51,746 nucleotides of DNA from an uncultured Campylobacter sp. (GTDB taxonomy: Bacteria > Campylobacterota > Campylobacteria > Campylobacterales > Campylobacteraceae): positions 1-51,746 of the forward strand of contig UQCL01000008.1 in assembly GCA_900539505.1 (NCBI GenBank), written 5' to 3'. The notes under the pieces are model-generated. The model saw only the letters and a program-made list of their open reading frames with translations. It was not told the origin of the DNA and made no database searches. The stretch's first letter is position 1. Every line of letters starts with the position of its first letter. Positions 1-9,111 of this stretch are shown here, one piece after another. The position numbers were made by a program, and so were the translations under genes.

Positions 1-46
1 TACACGCGTAAGATCGTCGGCAGCGTCAGATGTGTATAAGAGACAG
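1..46 (+). other. Illumina Nextera P5-side adapter (not genomic)
   Basis: Positions 1-5 match the end of the P5 primer (TACAC). Positions 6-13 (GCGTAAGA) fit an i5 index, 14-27 are the Nextera read-1 tail and 28-46 are the 19-base Tn5 mosaic end AGATGTGTATAAGAGACAG. Genomic sequence therefore starts at 47. It should be trimmed and not used as evidence for genes or promoters. Confidence 0.98.
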
Positions 47-114
47 TTATATAATTGTGCCGAAATTGCATATATGGTAATTTTGCATGTTTAGTATTTT
101 CGAAAGGAGAAAAT

Positions 115-2382
115 ATGGCGAATAAAGGCAAGGTCATATGCCCTTATTGTGGCACAGGCTGTCAAATCGAGCTGACTGCGGAAGACAATTATATCAAATC
201 CGCAACCGGCGTAAGCGACAACCCAGTAAATCAAGGTTGTTTATGTTTGAAAGGTTATTACGGATGGAATTACGTAGGCTCTAGAGATAGGCTTACTACT
301 CCGCTAATTCGTAAAAAGAATGGCAAATTTAGTAAAGACGGCGATTTGGTCGAGGCTAGCTGGGACGAAGCGCTTGATTTGGTTGCTAAAAAGATGCTCG
401 AGGTTAAAGAAAAATACGGCGCCGACGCGATAGCCGGAAACTATTCTGCACGCTGTACGCATGAGGATAACTACGTAGCGCAGAAGCTACTTAGAATTTT
501 AGGCACGAATAATATCGATCACTGCGCGCGCATTTGACACGCTCCGACTGTGGCAGGTCTTGCCAAAACAATCGGTAACGGAGCGGCTACAAATAGCTTC
601 ACGGAGATCGGAACTCACAGCAACTGCATTATGATGATCGGCTCAAACCCGGAAAATGGCCATCCGATCGTAGCTATGCACGTTCAAAGAGCGTTAAATA
701 GAGGCGCTAAACTCATCGTCATTGACCCGGTTAAGACGGAATTTGCAAATCGCGCAGATATCCACCTCCAGCTTGAGCCGGAGCACAATATCCCGGTTAT
801 AAACGCTTTAATCCATGCTATTATCGACGAGGATTTGGTAAATCACGAATTCGTTGAGAAATACACCAAGGGCTTTGAATATGTAAAAGAGGCGGTTAAG
901 GATTATTCGCCTGAAGCCGTAGCCAAATACACTAGGCTAAACGCCGAGGATATTAGAAAAGCGGCTAGAATTTATGCTACTACGCGACCTGCGGTTATCA
1001 CGCACGGAATGGGTGTAACTCACTTCAACCACGGCGTGGGCGCAGTCTGCGACATTTCAAATTTAATGCTCGTAACGGGCAATGTGGGCGAGCTCGGAAG
1101 CGGCGATCTACCGATTCGTGGACAAGAAAACGTTCAAGGCTGCTGCGATATGGGAATGCTTCCTAACGTATTTACCGGCTATAAAGCTGTGACCGACGAG
1201 AGTGCCCGTGATTGGTTTGAGCGCCAGTGGAATTTGCCGAAAGGTCATCTAAATGGCAAGATCGGCATTCATAAAACCGAAGTGCCTGACGCAATTCTTG
1301 ATGGTAGGGTGAAATTCTTCTGGACGATGGGCGAAAACCCGGTTATGACCGATCCGAACGCAAACCACTTCTTGCGCGCGATTTCGCAGGTAGAGATGTA
1401 TGTGATCCAAGATATTTTCTTAACCGAGACGAGCCGCAAAGCAGATGTTGTGCTTCCTGGAGCTTGCAGCGGCGAGAAAGAGGGTACTTATGCTAACGCC
1501 GAGCGCCGCGTACAGCATAGCGAAATTGTAGTTGCCCCTCCGGGACAAGCTAGACAAGACTGGGCTATCATCTGCGAGCTTGCCAGACGTTTAGGTCTAG
1601 GAGATTATTTCACATTCCAATCTCCAGAGCAGATTTGGGAAGAGGTGCGCAGGGTAGCCCCACACAACTACGGCGGAATGAGCTATTACCGCATCAAAAA
1701 ATACCACGGACTTCACTGGCCGTGCCCTGATGAGAATTCTATGGGCGGACCTGCATTGTACCTTGATAAAAAATTCTTTACCCCGGACGGTAAAGGAAAT
1801 TTCGTCCCAGTTCTATTTGTGGATGATAAGAGTAAGATCGAAAGCGCCAAAGAGGAATTTGCAAAACGTATGAATATGCCGAAAGATTATCCTGTAATGG
1901 CGGGCTCCGTGGACGAGAAGACCGATGCAGAGTTCCCAATCCAGCTTTTAACTACGCGTAAGGTTTACGAGTACGCAGGAGGCGCGATGACTAGGCGCTC
2001 TAAGACCGTAGAGCAGGGCGGCGACGCGATAGGACCGATTGCGGAAATGAATCCGAAACTCGCCGAGCGATACGGAATTTCACAGGGCGATTTCATCGTC
2101 GCGTGGAGCCGCTACGGCTATATCGCGATCAAGGCGGACATCACCGAGTGTATAATGGATGGTATCATTCAGATGTCTTATCACTACTGGGAGAGCTGCT
2201 GCAACGAGCTAACGAGCGGCGGCTGGGATCTCATCGCCAAAACGCCTACGTTTAAGGCAGCGATTCAGATTAAAAAGATCGACGAAGAGGAATTTTTGCG
2301 TATCCGCGAGCTTAAGCGCATTAAATTTCAAACCAATAAAGTCGTTTACGACGACTTCCACCACCATCCGATTAAATTCTAA
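115..2382 (+). CDS. fdhF: Selenocysteine-containing formate dehydrogenase, FdhF (FDH-H) type; UGA at 535-537 read through
   Basis: Molybdopterin oxidoreductase oxidising formate to CO2. Two open frames are separated only by an in-frame TGA (535-537) in the context A-R-I-(U)-H-A-P-T-V. This is the active-site Sec followed by the conserved His of formate dehydrogenases, so it is one gene of 755 residues. The N-terminus carries the 4Fe-4S ligands (CPYCGTGC, then NQGCLCLKGYYGW with the electron-relay Lys). Length and motifs fit E. coli FdhF (about 715 aa) better than the longer respiratory FdhA of C. jejuni. The start at ATG 115 is chosen because AAAGGAG lies just upstream; the frame stays open to 55 but without support. 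No fdhB/fdhC follows, and a terminator lies directly downstream; anything upstream is beyond the contig end. Its electron acceptor cannot be told from here. The cell must carry selA/selB/selC elsewhere. Confidence 0.95.
535..575 (+). promoter_or_regulatory. Bacterial SECIS element directly after the Sec UGA
   Basis: A hairpin with stem TGGCA (551-555), loop GGTCT (556-560) and stem TGCCA (561-565) starts 13 bases after the UGA. The GGUCU apical loop is the SelB-recognition feature of the E. coli fdhF SECIS, which sits at the same distance from its UGA. The loop sequence and stem are seen directly; SelB binding is inferred. Confidence 0.88.
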
Positions 2383-2398
2383 GAATTTAATCTTATCT

Positions 2399-2434
2399 GT
2401 AGATTCGGGGGCTACGCTTCCGAATCTACTTTTT
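2399..2434 (+). terminator. Rho-independent terminator after fdhF
   Basis: A perfect 10-bp stem GTAGATTCGG / CCGAATCTAC (2399-2408 with 2420-2429) with an 11-base loop, followed by TTTTT. It closes the fdhF transcript 16 bases after the stop codon. Confidence 0.9.
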
Positions 2435-3345
2435 AACAATCAATTCAAATAATATGAAATTTTTGGCGATCTAGCCGTCTTGCAATATTTAAGGATCAAA
2501 GATTTCAAGAATTCAATAAATTTCAAATTTCGCGGTATTTTAAATACGCTTCTTGGCGTAGTCGCACTATTGAATAAGAGGGCATAGAATTTATCTGCTA
2601 TTGCGTTAATAGATCTGGCGGCAGAGACTGGGCATTCGCGATTTATCAAATCCTAATAAATGTAGTCTCTATAAGAGCGGCGCAATGGAGTAAATTTTAA
2701 AGATAAGCATGATAATAAGGCTATTTTATCGCGACAAATCTTGCCAAATTACATTATTGATTAAATTTTAACGCGCGCAGGCTGATTTTATGCGAATTAG
2801 CCTATATTGCCAAGTAGCGCTGCAATTTTAATAACGCAAATGCGATTTTTGTGATTTTGATAGATGAATGCAAAAGGCTCATAGGCTTTTAAAGCGCTAG
2901 ACGCGGCTTTTAGTCTTAATGGTCGCAAATGCCGGTTTCTAGCATAACCGGAGTAGTTTCGCGCTCCGTCCGAAATCCATAAATTTTGATTTTAAAATTT
3001 TAGATTTAAAATTCCGAATTCCGTCGTGCTTGGAATTCGGAATTTTCAGAATTTTGTTTCATCGCGTGTTTTTGGCGTTCTATTTCACGTGGGAGTCGCT
3101 CGCTGCACTAGATAGATCACGCCGCTTGCGATGTTAAAGCTATTGCGCCAAAGCTTCTGCCTGCTTGCGGATGAGATTTATGAACTGGGCTCCGGCATTG
3201 AAGCTATTGCGCCAAAGCTGCTGCGGCAGAATTCCATTTACTTTATGCAAAAGTAGTTAAAATTTCTGCCGCTTGTCGCGCCTGAGCTACTTATTGTGCC
3301 GGTCTGTTCGTCTCGCTTTAATTTTTATCGCTAGCAGCACCCACT
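2435..3345. other. Non-coding stretch, 0.9 kb
   Basis: No convincing gene is seen; the open frame at 2440-2649 (minus) has a TTG start, no ribosome binding site and no recognisable sequence. The stretch contains AAATTT-rich words and a 19-base direct repeat AAGCTATTGCGCCAAAGCT near 3137 and near 3202 (about 65 bp apart), with related GC-rich text around each copy. No RNA gene is evident. Confidence 0.6.
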
Positions 3346-4539
3346 TTACTTTGTCGCTCCTAAATTTTTGCTGTCAGTCGCGTTAGAATCGCTCGCAGCG
3401 CCGTGATTTTCGCTGCTTGCAGAATCTGAGCTTGTCGTACCGCTAGGACTTGCGGAGATTGGATTTGCTATGCTTTCGCCCGCGATGCCACTTACGTTAT
3501 TTATGTAGGCTACGGTGCTTATTTTGTTCCATTCTCTACCGATTTTCAAAAACGCGCGCTGGCTGTCTAGGATCTCTTTAAACATCGGATCTTTCGCCGC
3601 TTCTTCGTCTAAGATTTCATTCGTTGCTTTTTTAAGTGCAGCTATCACGTCCGCAGGAAAGTCGCGCACCTGCACATCCGGAAACTGCGCTTTTAGCTCC
3701 GCCCAAATGCGAGCGTTTTCGTAAAAGCCCTTATTTTGGAAGTTCTCTCCGGCAAGTCTTGCTGCAGCCTCTAAGATCGCTTGAAGATCCGCAGGCAGCT
3801 TCTCTAGCGCCTTTTGATTTACCAGCAGCTGGCAGTCTCCCATAGGCTCTTGCCAGCCTGTGTAGTAGTATTTAGCCACTTTGTGAAATCCAAGCGGCAT
3901 ATCATAGACGGGGCTTACCCACTCGACCGCGTCGATCGTGCCCATCTCTAACGCCATAAATAGCTCGCCCGTAGGCACCGTGTTTATAGTGGCACCCAGC
4001 TTGCTCATCACCTCTCCGCCTAGCCCCGGTATGCGGAATTTAAGCCCTTGCAAATCTGCAACCGAGTTGATCTCTTTTTTAAACCAGCCACCCATTTGCA
4101 TGCCGGTAGATCCCATCAAAAAGGTCTTCATGCCGTATTGTGCGAACATCTTATCATTAAGCTCTCGCCCACCACCATAGTAATACCACGCGTGCTGCTC
4201 ATCAGTAGTCATACCGAAAGGCACCGCCGTCCAGAGCATAGTTTTGGCGTCTTTGCCTTTATAATAATAAAGCGAAGTATATCCTAGATCGTATTGCCCG
4301 CTTTTGACGAAGTCGAATATGCCAAAGCTTGCCTTGTGCTTGCTCGGCGTATCGATGCGGATCTGAAGCCTGCCACCACTAAGGCTTTCGGCATAGTTTT
4401 TAAAATCCTCGGCGGCAGCGCCCAAAACGGGCGTAGTCGCCTCCCACGTACTAGCAAGTCTTAGGCGATAAACCTTATCGTCGCCGAAAAGCTGCGAGCC
4501 CAAAAGCATGAGACATGCAAACAAAAAAATCTTTTTCAT
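3346..4539 (-). CDS. TRAP transporter periplasmic solute-binding protein (DctP family), orphan
   Basis: Periplasmic receptor of a tripartite ATP-independent transporter. The 397-residue product has a signal peptide (MKKIFLFACLMLLGSQLFG), then a DctP fold. It includes the conserved helix region around residues 170-235 with the DAVEW and HKVAKYYYTGWQEP motifs typical of the 2-oxo acid/TakP-like group; the central Arg in KFRIPG is the usual carboxylate clamp. The ligand is likely an organic acid (inference). The last 45 residues or so are Ser/Ala/Asn-rich low complexity not usual in the family. No DctQ or DctM membrane subunit is adjacent, so it must work with a distant membrane component. The start has AAAGGATATAA upstream. 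It sits alone between two long gene-free regions. Confidence 0.88.
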   Translation of the reverse strand: MKKIFLFACLMLLGSQLFGDDKVYRLRLASTWEATTPVLGAAAEDFKNYAESLSGGRLQIRIDTPSKHKASFGIFDFVKSGQYDLGYTSLYYYKGKDAKTMLWTAVPFGMTTDEQHAWYYYGGGRELNDKMFAQYGMKTFLMGSTGMQMGGWFKKEINSVADLQGLKFRIPGLGGEVMSKLGATINTVPTGELFMALEMGTIDAVEWVSPVYDMPLGFHKVAKYYYTGWQEPMGDCQLLVNQKALEKLPADLQAILEAAARLAGENFQNKGFYENARIWAELKAQFPDVQVRDFPADVIAALKKATNEILDEEAAKDPMFKEILDSQRAFLKIGREWNKISTVAYINNVSGIAGESIANPISASPSGTTSSDSASSENHGAASDSNATDSKNLGATK

Positions 4540-5585
4540 TTATATCCTTTCATAAAGTTTTAAATTCATAAAATTTCAAAATTTAGTGCGCTGCCGGCTT
4601 AAAATTTAATCGCGTCCTGCGTCACTGCTACGAAATTCTGCCTCGCGGTGTCTATTTTATCGACACGTTGCTTTCTATTCTATTTTACGACGCTTCATCT
4701 TATAGGCACCTTGCTCTGCAAATATCTTATTTTGCGACATTTTACTTCTTAGCGCCCCGCCCAAGCTTTTTATTTTACTATGCCTGGCTTTGCGACGATA
4801 GAGCGCCGTGTTCGTTTAATTTCGCCATGTTTGGATGTTACCGCACCTGCGCCATATCTAGCGATAATATTTTATCAAGCGCGCTTATTTAAAAACCTCT
4901 GGCGCGGATCTTTTTCTCTTAGAAATGGCAAAAGTATCTTAAATGCCATCTTTGCGCTTTTGCAGATAAAATTCTCCTTTTCTTTCAAAGCGAGCTTTGT
5001 CATTTCAGCAAGCTTAGACGCTACGCCATTTCTTTGATCTTAGACGGCAGAATCGTGCTTTTAAATTTAAAATTCCGCAATCTGGGTAATCTTTGCATCA
5101 CAGGCAAGCAAAAGTTTAGCCTTTATATTTAAATTTTGCGCCTTAGTTGAGCGCAAAATTCCGCGCGAAGTTTCGATGTAAATTCCGCGAGAAGCCTAGA
5201 TTAGAATTTTACGCAGAGCCACCCCGCGTTGTCTAAAATTTTTTGCAAAATTCCGTGCCGCAAAATGCACTTAAAATTTTAAATTTGCTATTGCGCGGAA
5301 TTACTTAGCGTAAATTCTAAGCCTTGAAATTTTGCTCTTGTTTGACAGCATAAAATTTTAAAACAAAATTCTGTAGCCGCTATGCCATAAAATTTTATTC
5401 GCAAAGCCTGCTTGCTAAATTTTAAAATTTTAAATCTAAACCCGCAAAATTCCGTATTTTGCGTTTTGAAATTCTATTTAGCAAAATTTTATCTCGCAGA
5501 TTTCTCGCTTTATAAATTTTACACTCGATGAAATTTTACTTCGCATAGTTTGCGCTTCGTAAAATTCTAGCTCGCAAAATTTCGC
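4540..5585. other. Non-coding stretch, 1.0 kb, dense in AAATTT/AAATTCCGCG words
   Basis: Several short open frames (for example 4668-4892 and 4780-5037) have no ribosome binding site and no recognisable protein. From about 5040 onward the text is made of short recurring words such as TAAAATTTTAAA, AAATTCCGCG and GCAAAATTT, with spacers of 15-40 bp. No terminator, RNA gene or CRISPR array is seen. Confidence 0.6.
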
Positions 5586-5843
5586 TTAAAATTCCGCGAG
5601 CTGGCCCTTATTTTCGAATAGTTCCGCGTGTTTGCTACGCAAAAACTCGACAACGGCGATCACCTCGTCTGCACCGCTAGTGTCCGAGTTCGCAAGCACC
5701 GTGTCGATATTTTCGATGTATAACTGCGCCGCGTCGGCGAGCCGCTCGCGCTTCACGCCAGCATAAAGCAGCATCGCGTCAAGCAGGATATTGATCTCGT
5801 AGATGAGGTCCTGCTCGGCGATTTTTTCGTCATTAGTTTTCAT
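5586..5843 (-). CDS. Small protein of unknown function
   Basis: An 85-residue acidic, helical protein with no signal peptide. Its ATG lies inside the last codons of the DHH phosphoesterase gene (11-bp overlap), so it is probably translated by coupling in the Rrf2-DHH operon. The sequence (residues around LLDAMLLYAGVKRERLADAA) is not one I recognise. Its position suggests a role linked to the phosphoesterase, but that is inference. It is the last gene of the operon and is followed by repeat-rich spacer. Confidence 0.75.
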   Translation of the reverse strand: MKTNDEKIAEQDLIYEINILLDAMLLYAGVKRERLADAAQLYIENIDTVLANSDTSGADEVIAVVEFLRSKHAELFENKGQLAEF

Positions 5844-6885
5844 CTTCTTCCTTTGAAATTTGGGTTTTTTTCTCGATTAGATCCACGATTTGCGCCTTTA
5901 CGGCTTCGTACGAGCTCGCGTCCTTAAAGCCCGCAAACATACCGCCGCTTGCATTTACGTGCCCGCCGCCGCCGAGGAGCAGCTTTGCCATTTCACTTAC
6001 GTCGATCTTGCCGTCGGCGCGGAAGCTGAGTGTTTTCTTGCTCGTTACGTCGATGAAAAAATCGACATCAGGGTTTTGCGTCAAAAAGTCGTTGCCGATG
6101 ACGCTTACGTTGCCGATATTGTAAGTCAAAATGCCCTTTTTATCGAGATATCTGATCTCAAAGCGCTGCTTTTGCGCGCTTAGACGGGCGACTACGAAAT
6201 GCGAGACGAGATTGCTTAGCGTATCGTCGCGCTCGCTTTTAAAAAATTCCTTTTTTATGCCGTGCAGCGCGCTATCTAGCGCAATGTGTGCGTCCGCCTC
6301 GTCTTGAAATTTAAAAATTTTTTCTAACAGGAAAAAGATATAATCCCTGCTCTCCCGCTCGAACATGATCTTATTGATCTCTTTCGCGCCCGAGACCATG
6401 CCGAGGCAGACCTTGCCGAGCTCAAACTCGCTCTGCTCCTTCAGCCAGATATCCACGGCGTTTACGACGCGCACGAGCTTATCCAGCCGCGTCGAGCCGC
6501 CGAACATCGCACTGAAAAAATCATAGGTGATCTTCGTGGCGCAGCGCGATGAGTCCAGAAAATACCACGGGAATTTCTTCGCGCACTCAAGTCCGCTTTG
6601 ATGATGATCTAGAAGGATCACGCGGGCGTTGCGGCGCGCCAGTTCGCCGCTAAATTTCTCGCATTGCGCGGGCAGTAAATTTAGATCGGTGATTAAAACC
6701 AGGCTTTTTTCGTCTGCGTCTGCGGCAAGCCTTGCGTCAATACCGGCGAGGATGAGCTCAAATTTTTCGTTTATCTCCTTGCCGTAGTTGGCGTTGAAAA
6801 ATTCCACGTCCGTCAGGTAGTGCACCGCGACGAACTGCGCGCCGTAGCCGTCCAGATCGGTGTGGCTTAGGTGATATATTTTCAT
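5833..6885 (-). CDS. DHH/DHHA1 family phosphoesterase
   Basis: Predicted metal-dependent phosphodiesterase of the DHH superfamily, 350 residues. The N-terminal motifs are SHTDLDGYG (residues 7-15) and the DHH triad in LLDHHQSG (93-95), both metal ligands. The C-terminal DHHA1 glycine motif GGGGHVNASGG lies near residue 315. It lacks the CBS or GGDEF-like domains of GdpP. The substrate cannot be told: NrnA-like nanoRNA/pAp or cyclic dinucleotide breakdown are both known in the superfamily. The start codon overlaps the Rrf2 stop (ATGA), and its end overlaps the next small gene by 11 bp, so the three genes form one translationally coupled operon. Confidence 0.9.
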   Translation of the reverse strand: MKIYHLSHTDLDGYGAQFVAVHYLTDVEFFNANYGKEINEKFELILAGIDARLAADADEKSLVLITDLNLLPAQCEKFSGELARRNARVILLDHHQSGLECAKKFPWYFLDSSRCATKITYDFFSAMFGGSTRLDKLVRVVNAVDIWLKEQSEFELGKVCLGMVSGAKEINKIMFERESRDYIFFLLEKIFKFQDEADAHIALDSALHGIKKEFFKSERDDTLSNLVSHFVVARLSAQKQRFEIRYLDKKGILTYNIGNVSVIGNDFLTQNPDVDFFIDVTSKKTLSFRADGKIDVSEMAKLLLGGGGHVNASGGMFAGFKDASSYEAVKAQIVDLIEKKTQISKEEDEN

Positions 6886-7295
6886 TTGCGCTCTTTGCCG
6901 ATGATATCTGCTAGCGTGATCGTATCCATATACTCATCGACTTTCTCTTGAAGCTCGCCAAACATTAGATTGACGCGGCACAGCGTGCGACCGTTCGGGC
7001 AGGCGTCGATCCCCTCGGCGGTGCAGTCAAATACCGTCGCCTTGCGTCTTTCGGCGCTTTTAATGATCTCGCTTAGCGTGATCTCGTCCGCATTGCGCGC
7101 GAGCACAAAGCCGCCCTTAGCGCCTTTGAAGGAATTTAGAAGCCCCGCACGAGCTAAATTTTGTAAAATTTTAGCCAAAAAGCTGCGTGAAATTCCAAGC
7201 TCGCTAGAGATCGAATCGACATCCATCGATTCCTCCTTGCCCGCGATGCAGATCATTGAAAGCAGGGCGTATTCGCTTGCTTTTGTAAAAAGCAT
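6882..7295 (-). CDS. Rrf2 family transcriptional regulator, IscR/NsrR-like
   Basis: A 137-residue winged-helix regulator. The N-terminus (MLFTKASEYALLSMICIA) and the recognition segment GISRSFLAKILQNLARAGLL followed by KGAKGGF are classic Rrf2. Three cysteines at residues 91, 99 and 106 (FDC...ACPNGRTLC) match the positions that hold an Fe-S cluster in IscR, NsrR and RsrR, so cluster- or redox-sensing is likely (inference). Start supported by AAAGGAGAG. It heads an operon with the DHH phosphoesterase and is divergent from rpsO, with about 100 bp between them that may hold its own operator. Confidence 0.9.
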   Translation of the reverse strand: MLFTKASEYALLSMICIAGKEESMDVDSISSELGISRSFLAKILQNLARAGLLNSFKGAKGGFVLARNADEITLSEIIKSAERRKATVFDCTAEGIDACPNGRTLCRVNLMFGELQEKVDEYMDTITLADIIGKERK

Positions 7296-7362
7296 TTATT
7301 CTCTCCTTTGGTGTCAAAGCGTGCATTTTACACAAAGAAAGCAAAAATTTAGGTTAATTAAG

Positions 7363-7368
7363 TATAAT
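7363..7368 (+). promoter_or_regulatory. Probable sigma-70 -10 box of rpsO
   Basis: TATAAT preceded by an AT-rich stretch (TTTAGGTTAATTAAG), typical of Campylobacter promoters with a weak -35. It lies 31 bases before the rpsO start codon. AGGAGG at 7389-7394 is the ribosome binding site. Confidence 0.7.
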
Positions 7369-7399
7369 CGCTCCCTATTTTACCGATCAGGAGGTCATC

Positions 7400-7672
7400 A
7401 TGGCTTTAGACACGGCTCAAAAAGCACAGATAGTTGCGAAATTCGCTAGAAGAGAGAAAGATACGGGCTCTGCAGAGGTGCAAATCGCGCTTCTTACCGA
7501 GAGGATCACGCTTCTTACCACTCATTTGCAAGCAAATCCGAAAGATTTTTCATCTCGCTTAGGACTACTAAAGCTAGTAGGTCAGCGCAAAAGAATGATG
7601 AAATATCTTAAAAACAAAGACTACGCAGTTTACTCCAAGCTCGTTAGCGAGTTAAATTTAAGAGATAAATAA
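7400..7672 (+). CDS. rpsO: 30S ribosomal protein S15
   Basis: A 90-residue S15, binding 16S rRNA in the platform of the small subunit. Full family length; the hallmark segments GSAEVQIALLTERI, HLQANPKDFSSRLGLLKLVGQR and RMMKYLK are all present. A strong AGGAGG six bases before ATG and a clear promoter and terminator make it a single-gene unit. It is divergent from the Rrf2 operon. Confidence 0.98.
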   Translation: MALDTAQKAQIVAKFARREKDTGSAEVQIALLTERITLLTTHLQANPKDFSSRLGLLKLVGQRKRMMKYLKNKDYAVYSKLVSELNLRDK

Positions 7673-7721
7673 GCTCCTTTGCTCGTGGCGGCGTTTATTT
7701 CGTCACTGCGATTTATACACG

Positions 7722-7751
7722 GCGTCCGTCAAACGGCGGACGCTTTTTTTA
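7722..7751 (+). terminator. Rho-independent terminator of rpsO
   Basis: Stem GCGTCCG / CGGACGC (7722-7728 with 7737-7743) with an 8-base loop, followed by a T run. It lies 50 bases after the rpsO stop. Confidence 0.9.
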
Positions 7752-8133
7752 TGCCCGGAATTTAGACAACTACACTTTTTCAATCTTTGAATTTTTTGTA
7801 AAATTTATGAATTATGCTTGGATTATGAAATTTCAAAATTTCATATAAATTCTGAAATTTCGTCGAATTTCAACGGTTCACATCCGCGACGGAATTTTGA
7901 AATTACGAGCGGCGATAAAAATTTTATCTGCGCTGTCTTGCATGCAGCCAGATTATACATTCGCGCTGTTTGGATCATCCAATTTGCATCAAAATTTAAT
8001 TGTCAAATTCCAAAGAATTTAGATAAAAATCCTTGCCGTAACGCCTGAAAAATACGGCGAGTATAAAATTTCAGCAAATTTTAATGGGGGGGCGTATTAT
8101 TCACAAATTTTATTTTTAATTAAAGGATTATTA
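7752..8133. other. Non-coding, AT-rich spacer
   Basis: No gene recognised; the frame 7818-8048 (plus) has no ribosome binding site and looks like noise. GAAATTTCAAAATTTCAT-type words are frequent. The last 50 bases, with a G run near 8088 and TTTTATTTTTAATTAAAGGA, lead into the next gene. Confidence 0.5.
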
Positions 8134-8853
8134 ATGGATTATTTTCACGGCATCGCAATCAACGCAAAAAAAGAGGTGCTTACGAATATGAGTAGTGAAA
8201 CTAATACGAATGTGTATGGATCAAGTAGTGGTGACATTGTTTATGGTGGTAGAATTAATACTAATACGACAGCACATACTACTACTAGGACCAGTACTAC
8301 ACATATGCATATATGGACTTTTCAGCTTAAGGGGCAAGGTAAAGATTTATTTAGGGTGGCTTTAGGTGAAAATTTCGCAATTGTAGATGGCGATGAAATG
8401 ACTGGTTATGCGGAAAGAAACGGCGGTTATATGGATTGTGGCGTTACTAAAAATGTAACTAGAAATATAAGCAATGAAAATCAAATCTTGTCTGACACCG
8501 AAAGTCTTAAACCTGAATTTGCCGCTGACTTGGTAGTTTATGGCGTCATTGCAGGTGGAGTATTAGGTCTTATATGCAATGGGCTTTATTTTCAATGGTC
8601 TTATATCGCGTCGTTTATAATAGGTGCGATAGGCGGCGGTATTTTGACATCTAAAACTTATAAGTTATTAGTTTATAACAAGAAATTACGCGAATATGAA
8701 AGAATTTTAGCCGATACGAAACAGTTCTTAGAAGACTTTGAAAATCGTATTGCAAGTGAAAAAATAGATGAAGAAATAGGACTAATCATAAACGCAAGCC
8801 CTCAAGAACAAATCGAAGCAACTTCAGAGGCGGAGCAAATAGAGACGAAATAG
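8134..8853 (+). CDS. Membrane protein of unknown function, AT-rich
   Basis: 239 residues. A Ser/Thr/Asn-rich N-terminal 55 residues is followed by a possible beta domain (WTFQLKGQGKDLFRVALGENFAIVDGD, residues 61-87). Two transmembrane helices lie at about 132-150 and 156-172, with glycine-rich turns, and then a charged, probably coiled-coil C-terminus. AAAGGA precedes the ATG. Base composition is clearly more AT-rich than the flanking operons, and it follows the rpsO terminator, which suggests acquisition or a non-core locus. I do not recognise the family. Confidence 0.75.
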   Translation: MDYFHGIAINAKKEVLTNMSSETNTNVYGSSSGDIVYGGRINTNTTAHTTTRTSTTHMHIWTFQLKGQGKDLFRVALGENFAIVDGDEMTGYAERNGGYMDCGVTKNVTRNISNENQILSDTESLKPEFAADLVVYGVIAGGVLGLICNGLYFQWSYIASFIIGAIGGGILTSKTYKLLVYNKKLREYERILADTKQFLEDFENRIASEKIDEEIGLIINASPQEQIEATSEAEQIETK

Positions 8854-9111
8854 CTTTAAAATTTCAGTCGCATTTGAAGTTATATTTTTTGTGCGGTTTG
8901 AAATTTACTTAGGAAAAAGGTATCAATATACTAAAACTAAATTTTATCCTTTCGGGTGTGCGATTCAAAACTATACGCACGCCTTATTTTTAGTGTATAA
9001 GGTTGTTTTTAAAATCCTAGTACGTACAATTTTAAAATTATATTACTACGAAAATTGTGAAAATCCAAAATATGTAAATTGTAAATTTCTTGCTTTGTAG
9101 AAATTTAAAGC

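Noticed and set aside
55..114. Upstream extension of fdhF starting M-C-R-N-C
   Set aside because: No RBS for it; the strong AAAGGAG and the family N-terminus place the start at 115.
2209..2439. Minus-strand frame over the end of fdhF and its terminator
   Set aside because: Shadow of fdhF; it would run through the terminator hairpin.
2440..2649. 69-codon minus-strand frame
   Set aside because: TTG start, no RBS, no recognisable protein features.
4668..5037. Overlapping plus-strand frames rich in Phe/Tyr/Ser
   Set aside because: No RBS; product is typical of translated AT-rich spacer.
7818..8048. 76-codon plus-strand frame
   Set aside because: No RBS or domain; the frame follows AAATTT spacer words.
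8891..9100. 69-codon plus-strand frame after the membrane protein
   Set aside because: No start signal; AT-rich chance frame.
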